Shown: positions 54,496-64,000, numbered from the stretch's first letter. The stretch: 64,000 nt of DNA from Desulfobacterales bacterium (GCA_026984935.1 JALSRD010000035.1:143655-207654), one strand, 5' to 3'. Program-made: numbers and translations. The notes: generated from the sequence alone by a model not told the origin.

Positions 54496-55962
54496 TCAGC
54501 GGGCCGGCACGGCCTGCAGATCATCCGCGGGCTGTTGTTGTTCGCCAGGAGACCTCCCCACGGTCTTGACAGGGTCGTGGCCAGCCGCAGCCAGTTCATT
54601 CAGTGCTTCCCGAATCTCGCGCGATCCCTTGTCATAAACCATTTTGACACTGGCATAATTCCGGCGCACCTCACCATAGGAAAACCTCCCGCCGGTTTTC
54701 TTCAGAAAATTCGCCACGAGCGCTTTTACCGCCTGCCAGCTATCGCGCCGGGTCTGATTGTCCAGTGGCGTCAAGTCATCCAGATTTTCCATTTGCCGGT
54801 GGTGAAAGCGGCCTTTGAAAAACTTCTGCACCACGGCCAACCAGAAAAGAAAGGCCAGCAAAGCCACGGCACCGCCGCCGCCGATCATCATGTACAGGTC
54901 CATTCCGGGCAGAACGCCGGTCGCCATGGCCGCGCCCAGTGCCCCGGCGCCGGCCAGCAGGCTGATGAAAAACCCAGCGACAAAAAATTTTATCCGGAAA
55001 AGGCGCAACCTGCGGCGATAACTGGCCAACCCCTCCAGAAAATGGGACAGCCGCTCGCCATGTGTTTCCACAAAGGTTGCCAGGTGGTCCAAACGATGGC
55101 GCGGTGCCTGCAAAATGGCCGCCTTGATCTCATCGCGCTGGTTTTCCAGGTAGCGCAGATAGCTGGTGTCGCGTTCCGGGGATTTCGCCGAGGCAGCGGC
55201 TTTTGGTGCATACGTCAGGCGAATCATGGGGATATCTTTACGCCCGGTCATCTGCGACAGATTCCAGCACAGCGTACCGTAAACGCGGATCAGGTCTACC
55301 AGCGAAGCACATTCATCGATGCGGTTTAAAACAAACAGCATGCGGTCCTCGAAGGTCTTCATGGGGAGCGTCTCGCGCAGGCTCTCATGGGCTTCACGCA
55401 CCGTACCGGCTTTGTGGGGATCGAAAAGGACCAGCACCAGATCGGCAATCTGTGCCAGATCGCCGATAATCTCCTGGTATTTATATCCCCGGTCACGCTC
55501 GGTAATGCTGTCGAGCATACCGGGCGTATCGATGATGGCCAGTGTTTTCAAAAATGGGGAATTGACTTTTTTTAACCGAAAATGCGCGATAAAGCGCTGG
55601 CCGTGTTTTTTCAGATTTTCGAACGGGTACTCGGGATCGTTGAGCAGGAATTTCCCGTCACGCTCTTCAGTGACCCGGATCTGCCCATCATCATCCGCGG
55701 ATTCATCGTAAGTGATCACCGTAAAAGAATCATCTGTCGGTGCCTGCCCCGTGGCCTGAACATCCGATCCCAGGAACTCATTGATCAATGTGGACTTGCC
55801 GGACGAGTAGTTCCCCAGGAAAAGGACCAGGGGCCGCCATTTGATGTTGGTCTCCAGCGGCACCTCGCTGTAGCCGTACTTTATGGCCACCGGCGTCAGG
55901 TAGTCCCGAACCATATCCAGAAGTTCGTTTCTCAGCGAATTGATGTAATCTTCGCGGTACAT
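54496..55962 (-). CDS. Dynamin-like membrane-associated GTPase
   Basis: LFLGNYSSGKSTLINEFLG P-loop, DTPGM, VLNRIDE; C-terminal TM pair and coiled coil. Confidence 0.87.
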   Translation of the reverse strand: MYREDYINSLRNELLDMVRDYLTPVAIKYGYSEVPLETNIKWRPLVLFLGNYSSGKSTLINEFLGSDVQATGQAPTDDSFTVITYDESADDDGQIRVTEERDGKFLLNDPEYPFENLKKHGQRFIAHFRLKKVNSPFLKTLAIIDTPGMLDSITERDRGYKYQEIIGDLAQIADLVLVLFDPHKAGTVREAHESLRETLPMKTFEDRMLFVLNRIDECASLVDLIRVYGTLCWNLSQMTGRKDIPMIRLTYAPKAAASAKSPERDTSYLRYLENQRDEIKAAILQAPRHRLDHLATFVETHGERLSHFLEGLASYRRRLRLFRIKFFVAGFFISLLAGAGALGAAMATGVLPGMDLYMMIGGGGAVALLAFLFWLAVVQKFFKGRFHHRQMENLDDLTPLDNQTRRDSWQAVKALVANFLKKTGGRFSYGEVRRNYASVKMVYDKGSREIREALNELAAAGHDPVKTVGRSPGEQQQPADDLQAVPAR

Positions 55963-56026
55963 AAAAAAATCTCCACTTACATTATCGCCAAATTCGGCGC
56001 ATCCGTGAGGCAAATCTCAATCCGGC

Positions 56027-56650
56027 TCATGAAGTGTGCTCCACGTCGACCAAGGCAGCCGCGGCATGGTAAGACTGAAGCGCCCGCCGGTATGCATCAG
56101 CCGAGAGGCGACCGCCGAGATCGTCCGGCGAAAAGGCCAGATTGCTGAAAATCTGTCGCTCCAGCTCCCTGGTTCTTTCCCACAGCAAGGAGATCCGATG
56201 CATATCTTCGGCACTTTTGCAGTACCGCTCGGTGATGTATTGCATGCGCCTGGCCAGTGACACCACGTTATCGTTGAGTACGCGTTTGTCCGCATAATTG
56301 ACAAGGACGGCCTCGTTCAGACAGCGGCCGGATGCTGTTGCATATACGTCCAGCCTGACATGCTGCCGGATGATGCTGGCAACCGCGGGATAGCCCAGGT
56401 CTTCAAGCAGCCGGCCACCGGTTTCCGCGTGATTTTCATGGGTTTCAAAGCTTCGGGTCTTGGTGATGTCATGCAGCAGCGCGCCAGCCTGTATCAGATT
56501 CCGGTCCATACAGCGCCGGCTTTCCTCCAGTGCGTCGGTCAACGCCAGGGCCACCTGGCAGACACGCAGGGAGTGCGCCACGATGTGATCCATCATTTTC
56601 ATCCGGCGGATGAGCGCAAAACAGGTGTTTTTGGAAGGAGCCGGCTGCAT
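56027..56650 (-). CDS. HD-domain phosphohydrolase
   Basis: VAHSLRVCQVALAL, AGALLHDITKTRSFETHENHAETGGRLLEDLGYPAVASIIRQHV. Confidence 0.87.
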   Translation of the reverse strand: MQPAPSKNTCFALIRRMKMMDHIVAHSLRVCQVALALTDALEESRRCMDRNLIQAGALLHDITKTRSFETHENHAETGGRLLEDLGYPAVASIIRQHVRLDVYATASGRCLNEAVLVNYADKRVLNDNVVSLARRMQYITERYCKSAEDMHRISLLWERTRELERQIFSNLAFSPDDLGGRLSADAYRRALQSYHAAAALVDVEHTS

Positions 56651-56811
56651 ACGGCCATTTTTCTACCAGATATGGCCCCAAAAGAACAGCGGAATTTACA
56701 ATGACTCACGGATGGGCAGGCAAAAGAATTTCAGAGGCTGATGCCGGACGGCCGGACACTGGCGGAACGTTTTCAAAGGCCGCCGGCGTATGGGTACGGT
56801 CTGCTGTTGCT

Positions 56812-57669
56812 TTACCGTGTCACCTGACGCTTCCCGTGTATTCCGGACTCAACGATGAACCAGGGATTCAGGAGGTTCTCTTTATTGTAGCGCAGTGGCT
56901 CATGGTTGTCGTACCGCACCACCTGAAAGCCCGCGCCCTCAACGACCGCCTGGCCGGCCGCCGTATCCCACTCCATCGTGGGCGCCAGCCGCGGGTAGAT
57001 ATCGGCTGCACCCTCGGCCACCCGGCAGAACTTCAGCGAACTGCCGGCCGAGAGATACTGAATCTCACCATACTGCCGGCGCAAATTTTCGATATAGGCG
57101 CCAAGATCAGGGCCTCTGTGCGACCGGCTGCCGATGACGGTGTAAACCGGAGGTGAAGTTGCGCCCGGCAGCCGTACGGCCTGCGCAAGCAGGCCGTCCA
57201 CGATGCCATCCGCCCTTAGACCGGGTTGACTTTCGATCGGCAATGGCACTTTCGACGCGCTGTCGATGCGAAAAGCACCCATACCCCGGGCGCCGAAATA
57301 GAGCACGTCCAGCACCGGCACATAGATAACGCCCATGATGGGCCGCCGGCCTTCTACCAAAGCAATGTTGACGGTAAACTCGCCGTTGCGCTTGACAAAT
57401 TCCTTGGTACCGTCCAGCGGGTCCACCAGCCAGAATAACTGCCATGCCCGCCGCTCGCTGAAGGGAATATCCACTCCCTCTTCGCTCAGCACCGGCAGCT
57501 TGAAAGCGGCCAGGCCGGACGCGATGATCGCGTGGGATCGGCGGTCAGCCAGCGTCAATGGCGAATCATCGGCCTTGTACTGCACCTCGAAATCCGAGTG
57601 ATAAACATCCAGAATCGCCCTGCCCGCCGCCAATGAGGCGGCAATCGATGTTAGGAGATACGTCTTCAA
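56812..57669 (-). CDS. cysQ: 3'(2'),5'-bisphosphate nucleotidase
   Basis: DDSPLTLADRRSHAII, PVLSEEG, WLVDPLDGTKEFVKRNGEFTVNIALVEG, EWDTAAGQAVVEGAG. Confidence 0.95.
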   Translation of the reverse strand: MKTYLLTSIAASLAAGRAILDVYHSDFEVQYKADDSPLTLADRRSHAIIASGLAAFKLPVLSEEGVDIPFSERRAWQLFWLVDPLDGTKEFVKRNGEFTVNIALVEGRRPIMGVIYVPVLDVLYFGARGMGAFRIDSASKVPLPIESQPGLRADGIVDGLLAQAVRLPGATSPPVYTVIGSRSHRGPDLGAYIENLRRQYGEIQYLSAGSSLKFCRVAEGAADIYPRLAPTMEWDTAAGQAVVEGAGFQVVRYDNHEPLRYNKENLLNPWFIVESGIHGKRQVTR

Positions 57670-57914
57670 AACAAGTCATCCTGAGCTGCTGAGCGTCGTC
57701 GGAACCACTGAGCGCTGAAAGTCAAGAACCGCCCGTGACCATCGGCAACGGGAAATGGGCACTTGACCCGTTTGGCCATGGGCAGACCAGAATATGATAC
57801 CATGTAGCCTAACGATCCCGCCAGTTTTTCCCCGCAAACGCCAACCGGCCGACTCCCTGCTCCACCCCTTCGCAAACCTCCTGTGTCAACCGAAAACTGC
57901 AAGCCGCAACCGTC

Positions 57915-59630
57915 CTAAATAAAACCCTTCTGTCCCAGGAACAGCAGAATCTCCTGGGCAGCCTCGTCCGGCGTCAAACCTGTCGTGTCGATGCGCACCT
58001 CCGGCGATTCCGGAACTTCGTATGGATCGTCCACGCCGGTAAAGCCCTTAATCAAACCGGCCCTGGCCTTGGCATACATCCCCTTGCGGTCCCGCTTTTC
58101 GCAGACCTCGATGGGAGTTGCCACATAAACCTCCACAAAACCGCCCCAGCGTTCGATATTTTCACGAATCTCCCTTCTGGTTCCGGCATACGGTGCAATG
58201 GGCGCACAGATGGCGATGCCGCGGTTTTTGGTGATTTCCGATGCCACGAAACCGATGCGCCGCACGTTGATGTCCCGATCCTCCTTGGTAAAGCCCAGGT
58301 TGCTGGAAAGGTTGTGTCGCACGATATCGCCGTCCAGCAGTGTGACCGGACGATCCCCCATTTCCAAAGCCTTGGAATACAGCACCTTGGCAATGGTTGA
58401 CTTACCGGCCCCCGAAAGGCCGGTCAGAAAAATCGTAAAGCCCTGCCTGGCCGGCGGCGGGTAAGCTTTCAGAAGTTCGTGGACAACTTCCGGAAATGTC
58501 GCCCAATCGGGTATTTTGCGCCCGGTTCTGACACGTTCACGGATATCGGACCCTGAAAGCGCAAGGCAGTTGACACCTTCAGGTACCCGGCTTGCCGGGC
58601 GGTACTCATCTTCGAAGGGCAGATAGACCATCTGTTCAAAGGAGAGGATTTCGATACCGATTTCGTTGCTGCAGCGCTCAACCGTCTCCCGGATATGGCT
58701 GTTTCGATAAAAAGGCTGCGCCCCTTTTCCGATGCCGGGGCTCGAATGGTCGTAACCAACAATAAAATGGGTGCAGCCGTAGTTTCTGGCAATGATGGCG
58801 TCCAGAACCGCATCCCGTGGCCCCGCAAGGCGTTTTGCCAGGGGAAGCAGGCTGATGATAAACGAGTCCGGTGGGTAATGGCGGGCAACCCCCCGGTAGC
58901 AGCGCACGCGCGTATAATGGTCGAAATCGCCCGGCCGGGTCATGCCGGCAACCGGCAGAATCAGCAGGTTGGCCCTGGCCCGGCGCATGGCACGGATGGT
59001 GACTTCGAACTGCGGCCGATGGATCGGCTGGCGTGTCTGAAATCCAGCCACCCGCTGCCAACCGAGTTTTTTGTATATGCGCCGCACTTCCATGGGCGCC
59101 AGGCGAAGCTGTTTGAAATCGAAATGCAGGGGAGGACTCAGGACCTCCAGTGCACCACCCATGTAATACGCATCGACCTTTTCCAGAAGATGCTGCACCC
59201 CCGGATGTGACCTGTCGCGGGTGCCGTACACCGCTTCGGCCTCTTTGCGGTGGTCCACCGGCCAAATGTCGGCAATGTGCATCACCGCCAGCAAGAACCC
59301 TTCCGGATCCCTCAAAGCCACGGATTGCCCGCCTTCCAGACCGCGGGCCTGGGTTTCGGCGATATCCAGGCAAACCGGTATGGGCCACAGCGTACCGTCC
59401 TGCAAGTGCATGCGATCCAGGACCGATTCGTAGTCCGACCGCACCATGAAACCCGTCAGTGGTGAAAAAGCACCTTCTGCCAACAATTCCAGGTCACACA
59501 TCTGCCGATTGTTCAAGGCAATGTCCGGCAGGTTCACGGCAATTTCCCTGAGCAGCGCCTGCCGCTTTCTGTCCACCAGCAGATTTACCATTGTCCCGCC
59601 ATGGGGCTTGACCCAACCGGAATCGCTCAT
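57915..59630 (-). CDS. Bifunctional sulfate adenylyltransferase/adenylylsulfate kinase
   Basis: N-terminal ATP sulfurylase (GAFSPLTGFM, GFQTRQPIHRPQFE, FIVGYDHSSPGIG) fused to C-terminal APS kinase (GLSGAGKSTIAKVLYSKALE, LDGDIVRHNLSSNLGFTKEDRDINVRRIGFVA). Confidence 0.95.
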   Translation of the reverse strand: MSDSGWVKPHGGTMVNLLVDRKRQALLREIAVNLPDIALNNRQMCDLELLAEGAFSPLTGFMVRSDYESVLDRMHLQDGTLWPIPVCLDIAETQARGLEGGQSVALRDPEGFLLAVMHIADIWPVDHRKEAEAVYGTRDRSHPGVQHLLEKVDAYYMGGALEVLSPPLHFDFKQLRLAPMEVRRIYKKLGWQRVAGFQTRQPIHRPQFEVTIRAMRRARANLLILPVAGMTRPGDFDHYTRVRCYRGVARHYPPDSFIISLLPLAKRLAGPRDAVLDAIIARNYGCTHFIVGYDHSSPGIGKGAQPFYRNSHIRETVERCSNEIGIEILSFEQMVYLPFEDEYRPASRVPEGVNCLALSGSDIRERVRTGRKIPDWATFPEVVHELLKAYPPPARQGFTIFLTGLSGAGKSTIAKVLYSKALEMGDRPVTLLDGDIVRHNLSSNLGFTKEDRDINVRRIGFVASEITKNRGIAICAPIAPYAGTRREIRENIERWGGFVEVYVATPIEVCEKRDRKGMYAKARAGLIKGFTGVDDPYEVPESPEVRIDTTGLTPDEAAQEILLFLGQKGFI

Positions 59631-59875
59631 CTCTGTAGACCTCCTCCGCGCCTCATGCCCCATAATGCTTCAGGATGCGTTGCACGTAAAGGCGGGCACT
59701 TTCCATCAAAATTGTTTAGCATGTCTTTTTTCAGCCGGCCGCGCAGGGCATCGATGCTCATATTTATGTGGAAGTATACGCGAAATCAAGAAAATTAAAT
59801 CGGACATGGACATTTGATTTGGCCTGCAAAAACGCTAATTGGCTGGGCGTCAACAAACATCCCGGAATACGCCAG

Positions 59876-59917
59876 GTAAAAAAATCAGCCGCCGATGGAG
59901 TATCGTGCGGCTGATTT
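59876..59917 (-). terminator. Rho-independent terminator for the HhH-protein gene
   Basis: AAATCAGCCGC/GCGGCTGATTT stem with inner CGAT/ATCG; minus-strand U-tract. Confidence 0.78.
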
Positions 59918-59964
59918 GGCCTGCTGCCGAAGATTTCAGGTCAGACGAGCGTGAGTTCCCACGC

Positions 59965-60246
59965 CTACTTAATCGTTATCCTGTCCTTGTTGGCCTCCCA
60001 TGTCTTTGGGCCAATGCCCGGCACTTTGGTGATATCTTCCGCCGTTTTGAAGGCCCCGTTTTGCGTGCGGTAATCGACAATCTTTTGCGCATATTTGGGG
60101 CCGACCCTTTTCAGGGTGACCAGTTCCTCTACCGAAGCCTTGTTGATGTTCACCTTGGCGGCATCGTCCGCCCATGTCGTTGCGGAAAAAGCCAGCACAA
60201 CCATTAAGATCATCCCGATGGTAAAGATAAAATTCAGCTTTTTCAT
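59965..60246 (-). CDS. ComEA-like secreted helix-hairpin-helix protein
   Basis: Signal peptide; VNINKASVEELVTLKRVGPKYAQKIVDYRTQNGAFKTAEDITKVPGIGPKTWEANKDRI. Confidence 0.9.
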   Translation of the reverse strand: MKKLNFIFTIGMILMVVLAFSATTWADDAAKVNINKASVEELVTLKRVGPKYAQKIVDYRTQNGAFKTAEDITKVPGIGPKTWEANKDRITIK

Positions 60247-60286
60247 GTCTGCACCTCCTTGAACTGGATAAAGGGAGTCGAAAAGC

Positions 60287-60325
60287 AAAAAAACGCCTTT
60301 GGGCCATATGCACCCCAAGGCGTTT
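60287..60325 (-). terminator. Rho-independent terminator downstream of the sugar transferase gene
   Basis: AAAAACGCCTTTGGG ... CCCCAAGGCGTTTTT hairpin with flanking A/T tracts. Confidence 0.75.
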
Positions 60326-60487
60326 TTGCGTTTTCGGCCTTCGGCAGCCCGGCTATCTCAAGCCCTTTTCAAAGGCCTGAAACCCGTGGCGTTGCGCAAC
60401 TGTCGATCCAGACAGTCTTGCCCTTTCGTGGCTTTCCTTTTATTTGTTATATGATAACCACGGCAACCGGTTCGCGTCAACCCTTTT

Positions 60488-62179
60488 TTAGTAGGCTCCT
60501 TTTTTCCCGAAAACGACAAATATCGTTTCGTACAGAATCGTCAGGTCCATTCCCAGGCTGCGGTTGTATATGTAGTAAAGGTCGAGCAGGATCATCTCCT
60601 CGAATGAGACCTCGCTGCGTCCGGTGACCTGCCAGAGACCGGTGATTCCCGGGCGGACACTGCTGCGTTTCTTATGCCAGTCTTTGTAGATTGCATATTC
60701 GTAGGGCAGACACGGTCTGGGGCCCACTAAGCTCATCTCACCCTTCAATACGTTGATCAGTTGCGGCAGCTCATCCAGGCTCAACTTTCTCAACACCCTG
60801 CCGACCCTGGTGATCCTGGGGTCGTCAGCGATTTTCAAGGGCACCTTGCCATTGCTCTCCCTTTTAAATTCACCTTTGATTAACTTCGTAACATAATTCC
60901 TGTGGATATCCGCTGATTGATTCACCCGCATCGTTCGGAATTTGAACATCTGAAATTTTCGGCCATTTTTCCCCACGGCTTCCGCTTTGTAAAAAACCGG
61001 GCCTTCAGAGTCGAACTTGATGGCCAATGCAATTACCAAGAACAACGGCAACTGCAACAGGAACAAGGGCAGTGCGGCCAGCGCATCCAAAGCATGTTTA
61101 ATCTTTGTAACGAGGCTGCTTTTTTTCTGGGAGCACATTCGAACCATGCTCAAGCCGCAAAAATTGTCGATATGGAGTTTCATTTCTATAATCGGCATGA
61201 GCTGCGGCGGGAACCAGACAGTGACACCGGCAGAAATACAGTAATCCAACAGCGATATCAGCATGCGTTTATCCATCGCCTCGTCAGTTACGATAAGCTC
61301 ATCCAGCTGGTTGTCGTGTATGATCTGCGGCAAATTTCTCACAGGTCCGAGAGAGGTTTTGGGCACAAGCACGGAATCAATGCTGGACCGTATCGCACCT
61401 CCAATGATCCCGGCAACCCAGAAAGGTGTATCGAATCGGATGATGTGATTTACGATTCTCTCAGCCTCTTTGTTTGTGCCGATCACGGCTATCTGTCTTC
61501 TGAAGCGTCGACGCATCCATACATTATAAACCACGTACACCAGGAAATACCTGACCATCCCCATTGACAGCATCGATAGCGGGACAGCTATTAAGAGAAT
61601 TTTTGGCTCAGCAAATAAAGCCAGCTGATCATTTTTCAAAAGTAAACCTGCCAGGCCGACAACGATAAAACTCAAGCCCAATGTTTTAAAAAAATTAACG
61701 ATGTGGTCCCCAAAAAACCGCCCAAGAACCAGGAGACCGGATGCCGAGAGGACAAGGAGCCCCCCGGTGATCAGCGAATACCTCTTGATCACAATGGGCC
61801 AATCATAAATAAAATCAACAACGCAGAACATTAAAATGCTCCAGCAAAATGCTTTTATCAAATTCTTCAGATGATTTTTCTTCGAAAATATCAGGTGATA
61901 GCTGTATAACCGGTATGTGGGGAAAAAAGCGATCAGCATACCGGCAAAAAGGGCCAGCATTGCCCAGTACGCAGGCTCTGCCCGTAAATGCAGCAAATTG
62001 CCGGTCATTATGTAAATGCAAGCAAAAAAGGCCAGCCCGCTAAAAAAAACATCGCTGAGAAAGAGGTTTACCTGGTACGGCGAAAAGGGAACAATTCGCT
62101 TTTTGGGAACCGCCACTTTAATATTTTTAGGAAACAGCTCAAATTTCAGCGCCGTTTTAGCACCTTTATCGGGATCCAT
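60488..62179 (-). CDS. Exopolysaccharide polyprenyl glycosylphosphotransferase (WbaP/undecaprenyl-P sugar transferase family)
   Basis: Multi-TM N-terminus; FDSEGPVFYKAEAVGKNGRKFQMFKFRTMRVN, RKLSLDELPQLINVLKGEMSLVGPRPCLPYE, RPGITGLWQVTGRSEVSFEEMILLDLYY. Confidence 0.95.
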   Translation of the reverse strand: MDPDKGAKTALKFELFPKNIKVAVPKKRIVPFSPYQVNLFLSDVFFSGLAFFACIYIMTGNLLHLRAEPAYWAMLALFAGMLIAFFPTYRLYSYHLIFSKKNHLKNLIKAFCWSILMFCVVDFIYDWPIVIKRYSLITGGLLVLSASGLLVLGRFFGDHIVNFFKTLGLSFIVVGLAGLLLKNDQLALFAEPKILLIAVPLSMLSMGMVRYFLVYVVYNVWMRRRFRRQIAVIGTNKEAERIVNHIIRFDTPFWVAGIIGGAIRSSIDSVLVPKTSLGPVRNLPQIIHDNQLDELIVTDEAMDKRMLISLLDYCISAGVTVWFPPQLMPIIEMKLHIDNFCGLSMVRMCSQKKSSLVTKIKHALDALAALPLFLLQLPLFLVIALAIKFDSEGPVFYKAEAVGKNGRKFQMFKFRTMRVNQSADIHRNYVTKLIKGEFKRESNGKVPLKIADDPRITRVGRVLRKLSLDELPQLINVLKGEMSLVGPRPCLPYEYAIYKDWHKKRSSVRPGITGLWQVTGRSEVSFEEMILLDLYYIYNRSLGMDLTILYETIFVVFGKKGAY

Positions 62180-62219
62180 TGTGTTTCACCCCTCTTGAAA
62201 CCATTTGAGCTCGCGTGAA

Positions 62220-62252
62220 ATCAGTGATAGATCAGTGATAGATCAGTTAAAG
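62220..62252. repeat. Short tandem repeat, ATCAGTGATAG x2 plus ATCAGTTAAAG
   Basis: Seen directly in the ~600-bp AT-rich region upstream of the sugar transferase. Confidence 0.65.
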
Positions 62253-62786
62253 AGTTTACAAGAAAATACGCTACAAGAAATATGCCAGAGACATCAACAC
62301 AGATAGAACCAGATGATCTATGACCTGAATTTTGCAGGCATTGAGTTTGCCGCATATACGAGGCACAAAGCACGCAGCTGCAACAGGCTGCCGCCAATGC
62401 CTTGCAACATCCCGTCGTTTCAGGATAAAATCGGCACTCCCGGCTTGTCGATACGTAGCTGAAAACGCGCCTGAAGGGCGGACCAGCTTGGGGCAATACG
62501 AGATGGTCCTTGCCTGACTCAGATTTGAAACAAGCCCACTACACAAAATAATTGGGAAAAGCTTTTAAAATTAATGAAAATAATGAAAAAAATTCGCGGA
62601 ATGTGGTATTTTTTTTCATAAAAAGGGAGCCTTGTTTCACATTTTTGCGCTGTCTATTGGCGCCTGACAGCAAAGAATACAAAATTTACCTCTTAGGACC
62701 GTCTATGTACAATAGAGTAGCGCTGCATGGACCATCGCCCGACGGACTTGAACGGGATTATGCCGAATTCGCAGGCTTATCCCGAT

Positions 62787-63653
62787 TCATTTTGCTCTGC
62801 GATTCGCTGCACCATTGTTTTCGGTCTTCTTAAGGCCCCACAATAGGGGGGCTAAAAGCATGAGTGCAAATAAAAAAAATACGATCCCCCCGCTCCTGTG
62901 AAGCCAACTGTCGGTCAGAAATTGTTTATCCACATACAAGGCCAGCAGCGTGATTGTGGTGATGCGTATGGCATTTTTGAAGATTGCCACGGGGAAAACA
63001 GACAGAACCAGGACAAATTTCTTCCATCCGCTTTTAAGAAACATATGGCCGGCGATGATAGCGGTAAGTGTCAGTGCCAATGAAGAACGAATGCCGCTGC
63101 ATTCTTTGGCAACTTCGATCGTCACGTCGGTAAACTCGAACACCATGCCATGTCGAAAATAGGGAATACCAAGAATCCGGAGGATCGCACCCGCGGCATG
63201 CGCCGAGCTGACCTGCAGAAACCGGATAACGGGCTCCAAGACAACGAGCGGCATTGGAACCATTGCGACCAGAAACATAAGGGGGAAAAGCGCCTTCTTA
63301 AACGCCTGCATGCCGTAGAACGTAATGAAATCCCCGATAAACCAAGTTACTGCGCCCAGCATACAAAAAAACAAAAAATCGTTTTGGTTGATATCCTCGA
63401 CTTTGAAAATCCCGATTGCATACAACAACAATCCGGAAACAACCACGCTCAATCCGATAAAGGGAGAATAGCCGATATCCTCGAAAATGCGCCGGCGTTC
63501 GGCTGCCATAAAAAAAAGGCTGACCAAGGGAACCAATAAAAAGTGCGAATACAACTGATTATGAAAAGAAAGCCTGACTAACACCTTGAGCGGTTTATAG
63601 TAAATTAACAACCCAATCAGGTTAAACAGTATGAAGTAGAGTTTTTTTGCCAC
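62787..63653 (-). CDS. Exosortase
   Basis: Multi-TM protein with catalytic-type motifs EVAKECSGIRSSLAL (Cys), FKNAIRITTI (Arg) and SWLHRSGGIVFF (His). Confidence 0.93.
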   Translation of the reverse strand: MAKKLYFILFNLIGLLIYYKPLKVLVRLSFHNQLYSHFLLVPLVSLFFMAAERRRIFEDIGYSPFIGLSVVVSGLLLYAIGIFKVEDINQNDFLFFCMLGAVTWFIGDFITFYGMQAFKKALFPLMFLVAMVPMPLVVLEPVIRFLQVSSAHAAGAILRILGIPYFRHGMVFEFTDVTIEVAKECSGIRSSLALTLTAIIAGHMFLKSGWKKFVLVLSVFPVAIFKNAIRITTITLLALYVDKQFLTDSWLHRSGGIVFFLFALMLLAPLLWGLKKTENNGAANRRAK

Positions 63654-63773
63654 TTTTCAGTTATTCTCACTTATGCAGGTTCATGAAAAATCTCTAGTAC
63701 CCTCTGTTTTGCCTCAGATGGAATTGGATTTTTCCTCAAAATGTGATAATCTTCACAGTAAGGAGGAAGAACC

Positions 63774-64000
63774 ATGGCCAGAAAACGCAGACATTTCACG
63801 CCCGAACAGAAAGTCCAAATCATTAAAAAGCATCTTGTGGATAAAGTGCCGCTATCCGACCTTTGTGACCAGCACGGACTCCAGCCCACGGTTTTTTACC
63901 GCTGGCAGAAGGCCTTTTTCGAAAACGGCGCCAAAGCCTTCGATAGGCGCAAGGACACCGAGAAGCTGCGCCTGGAGAAAAAAGTCGCGGCCCTGCAAGG
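63774..64000 (+). mobile_element. IS3-family-type transposase N-terminal subunit/HTH domain (cut off by window edge)
   Basis: MARKRRHFTPEQKVQIIKKHLVDKVPLSDLCDQHGLQPTVFYRWQKAFFENGAKAFDRRKDTEKLRLEKKVAALQ; HTH_Tnp_1-like; AGGAGG RBS upstream. Confidence 0.82.

Noticed and set aside
63150-63539. 129-aa plus-strand ORF
   Set aside because: Antisense to the exosortase, whose catalytic motifs are clear
1-64000. CRISPR arrays, rRNA, tRNA genes
   Set aside because: No regularly spaced direct repeats and no recognisable tRNA T-loop/acceptor or rRNA sequence seen by eye; tRNAscan-SE, barrnap and a CRISPR finder would confirm

Overview
GC-rich bacterial chromosome segment. By gene content it is probably from a Desulfobacterota-like (deltaproteobacterial) organism; that taxonomy is inference only. 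About 60 CDS are supportable. (i) Left edge: a glycolipid/phosphatase cluster (MGDG-synthase-like glycosyltransferase, metallophosphoesterase, PAP2) with a two-component system. (ii) 9.9-20.7 kb: a GntR-linked catabolic gene cluster with a DctPQM TRAP transporter, a TAXI-TRAP transporter, an orphan amino-acid-type binding protein, a CaiB-type CoA-transferase, an HMG-CoA-lyase-like enzyme and an IPMDH/tartrate-dehydrogenase-like enzyme. (iii) 21.1-22.9 kb: a protein with a PEP-CTERM-like C-terminus, overlapping a zinc-ribbon rhomboid protease gene. (iv) Housekeeping genes: panC, htpX, gdhA, ubiG, trxB, an S1-domain protein, fabH, ferritin, sixA. (v) A YdbH-like/DUF1318 envelope pair. (vi) metK-ahcY followed by a solitary DNA methyltransferase. 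(vii) CBS, PilZ and dynamin-like genes, cysQ and a fused ATP sulfurylase/APS kinase. (viii) Right edge: an exopolysaccharide sugar transferase and an exosortase, with an IS3-type transposase starting next to the exosortase. Notable non-coding structure: three copies of a ~170-190 bp intergenic repeat (MITE-like), a ~176 bp near-complete palindrome, a 20-bp perfect palindrome in a divergent promoter region, an 18-bp palindrome upstream of the catabolic cluster, and 11-bp phased repeats upstream of the PAP2 gene. No rRNA, tRNA or CRISPR array was recognised.
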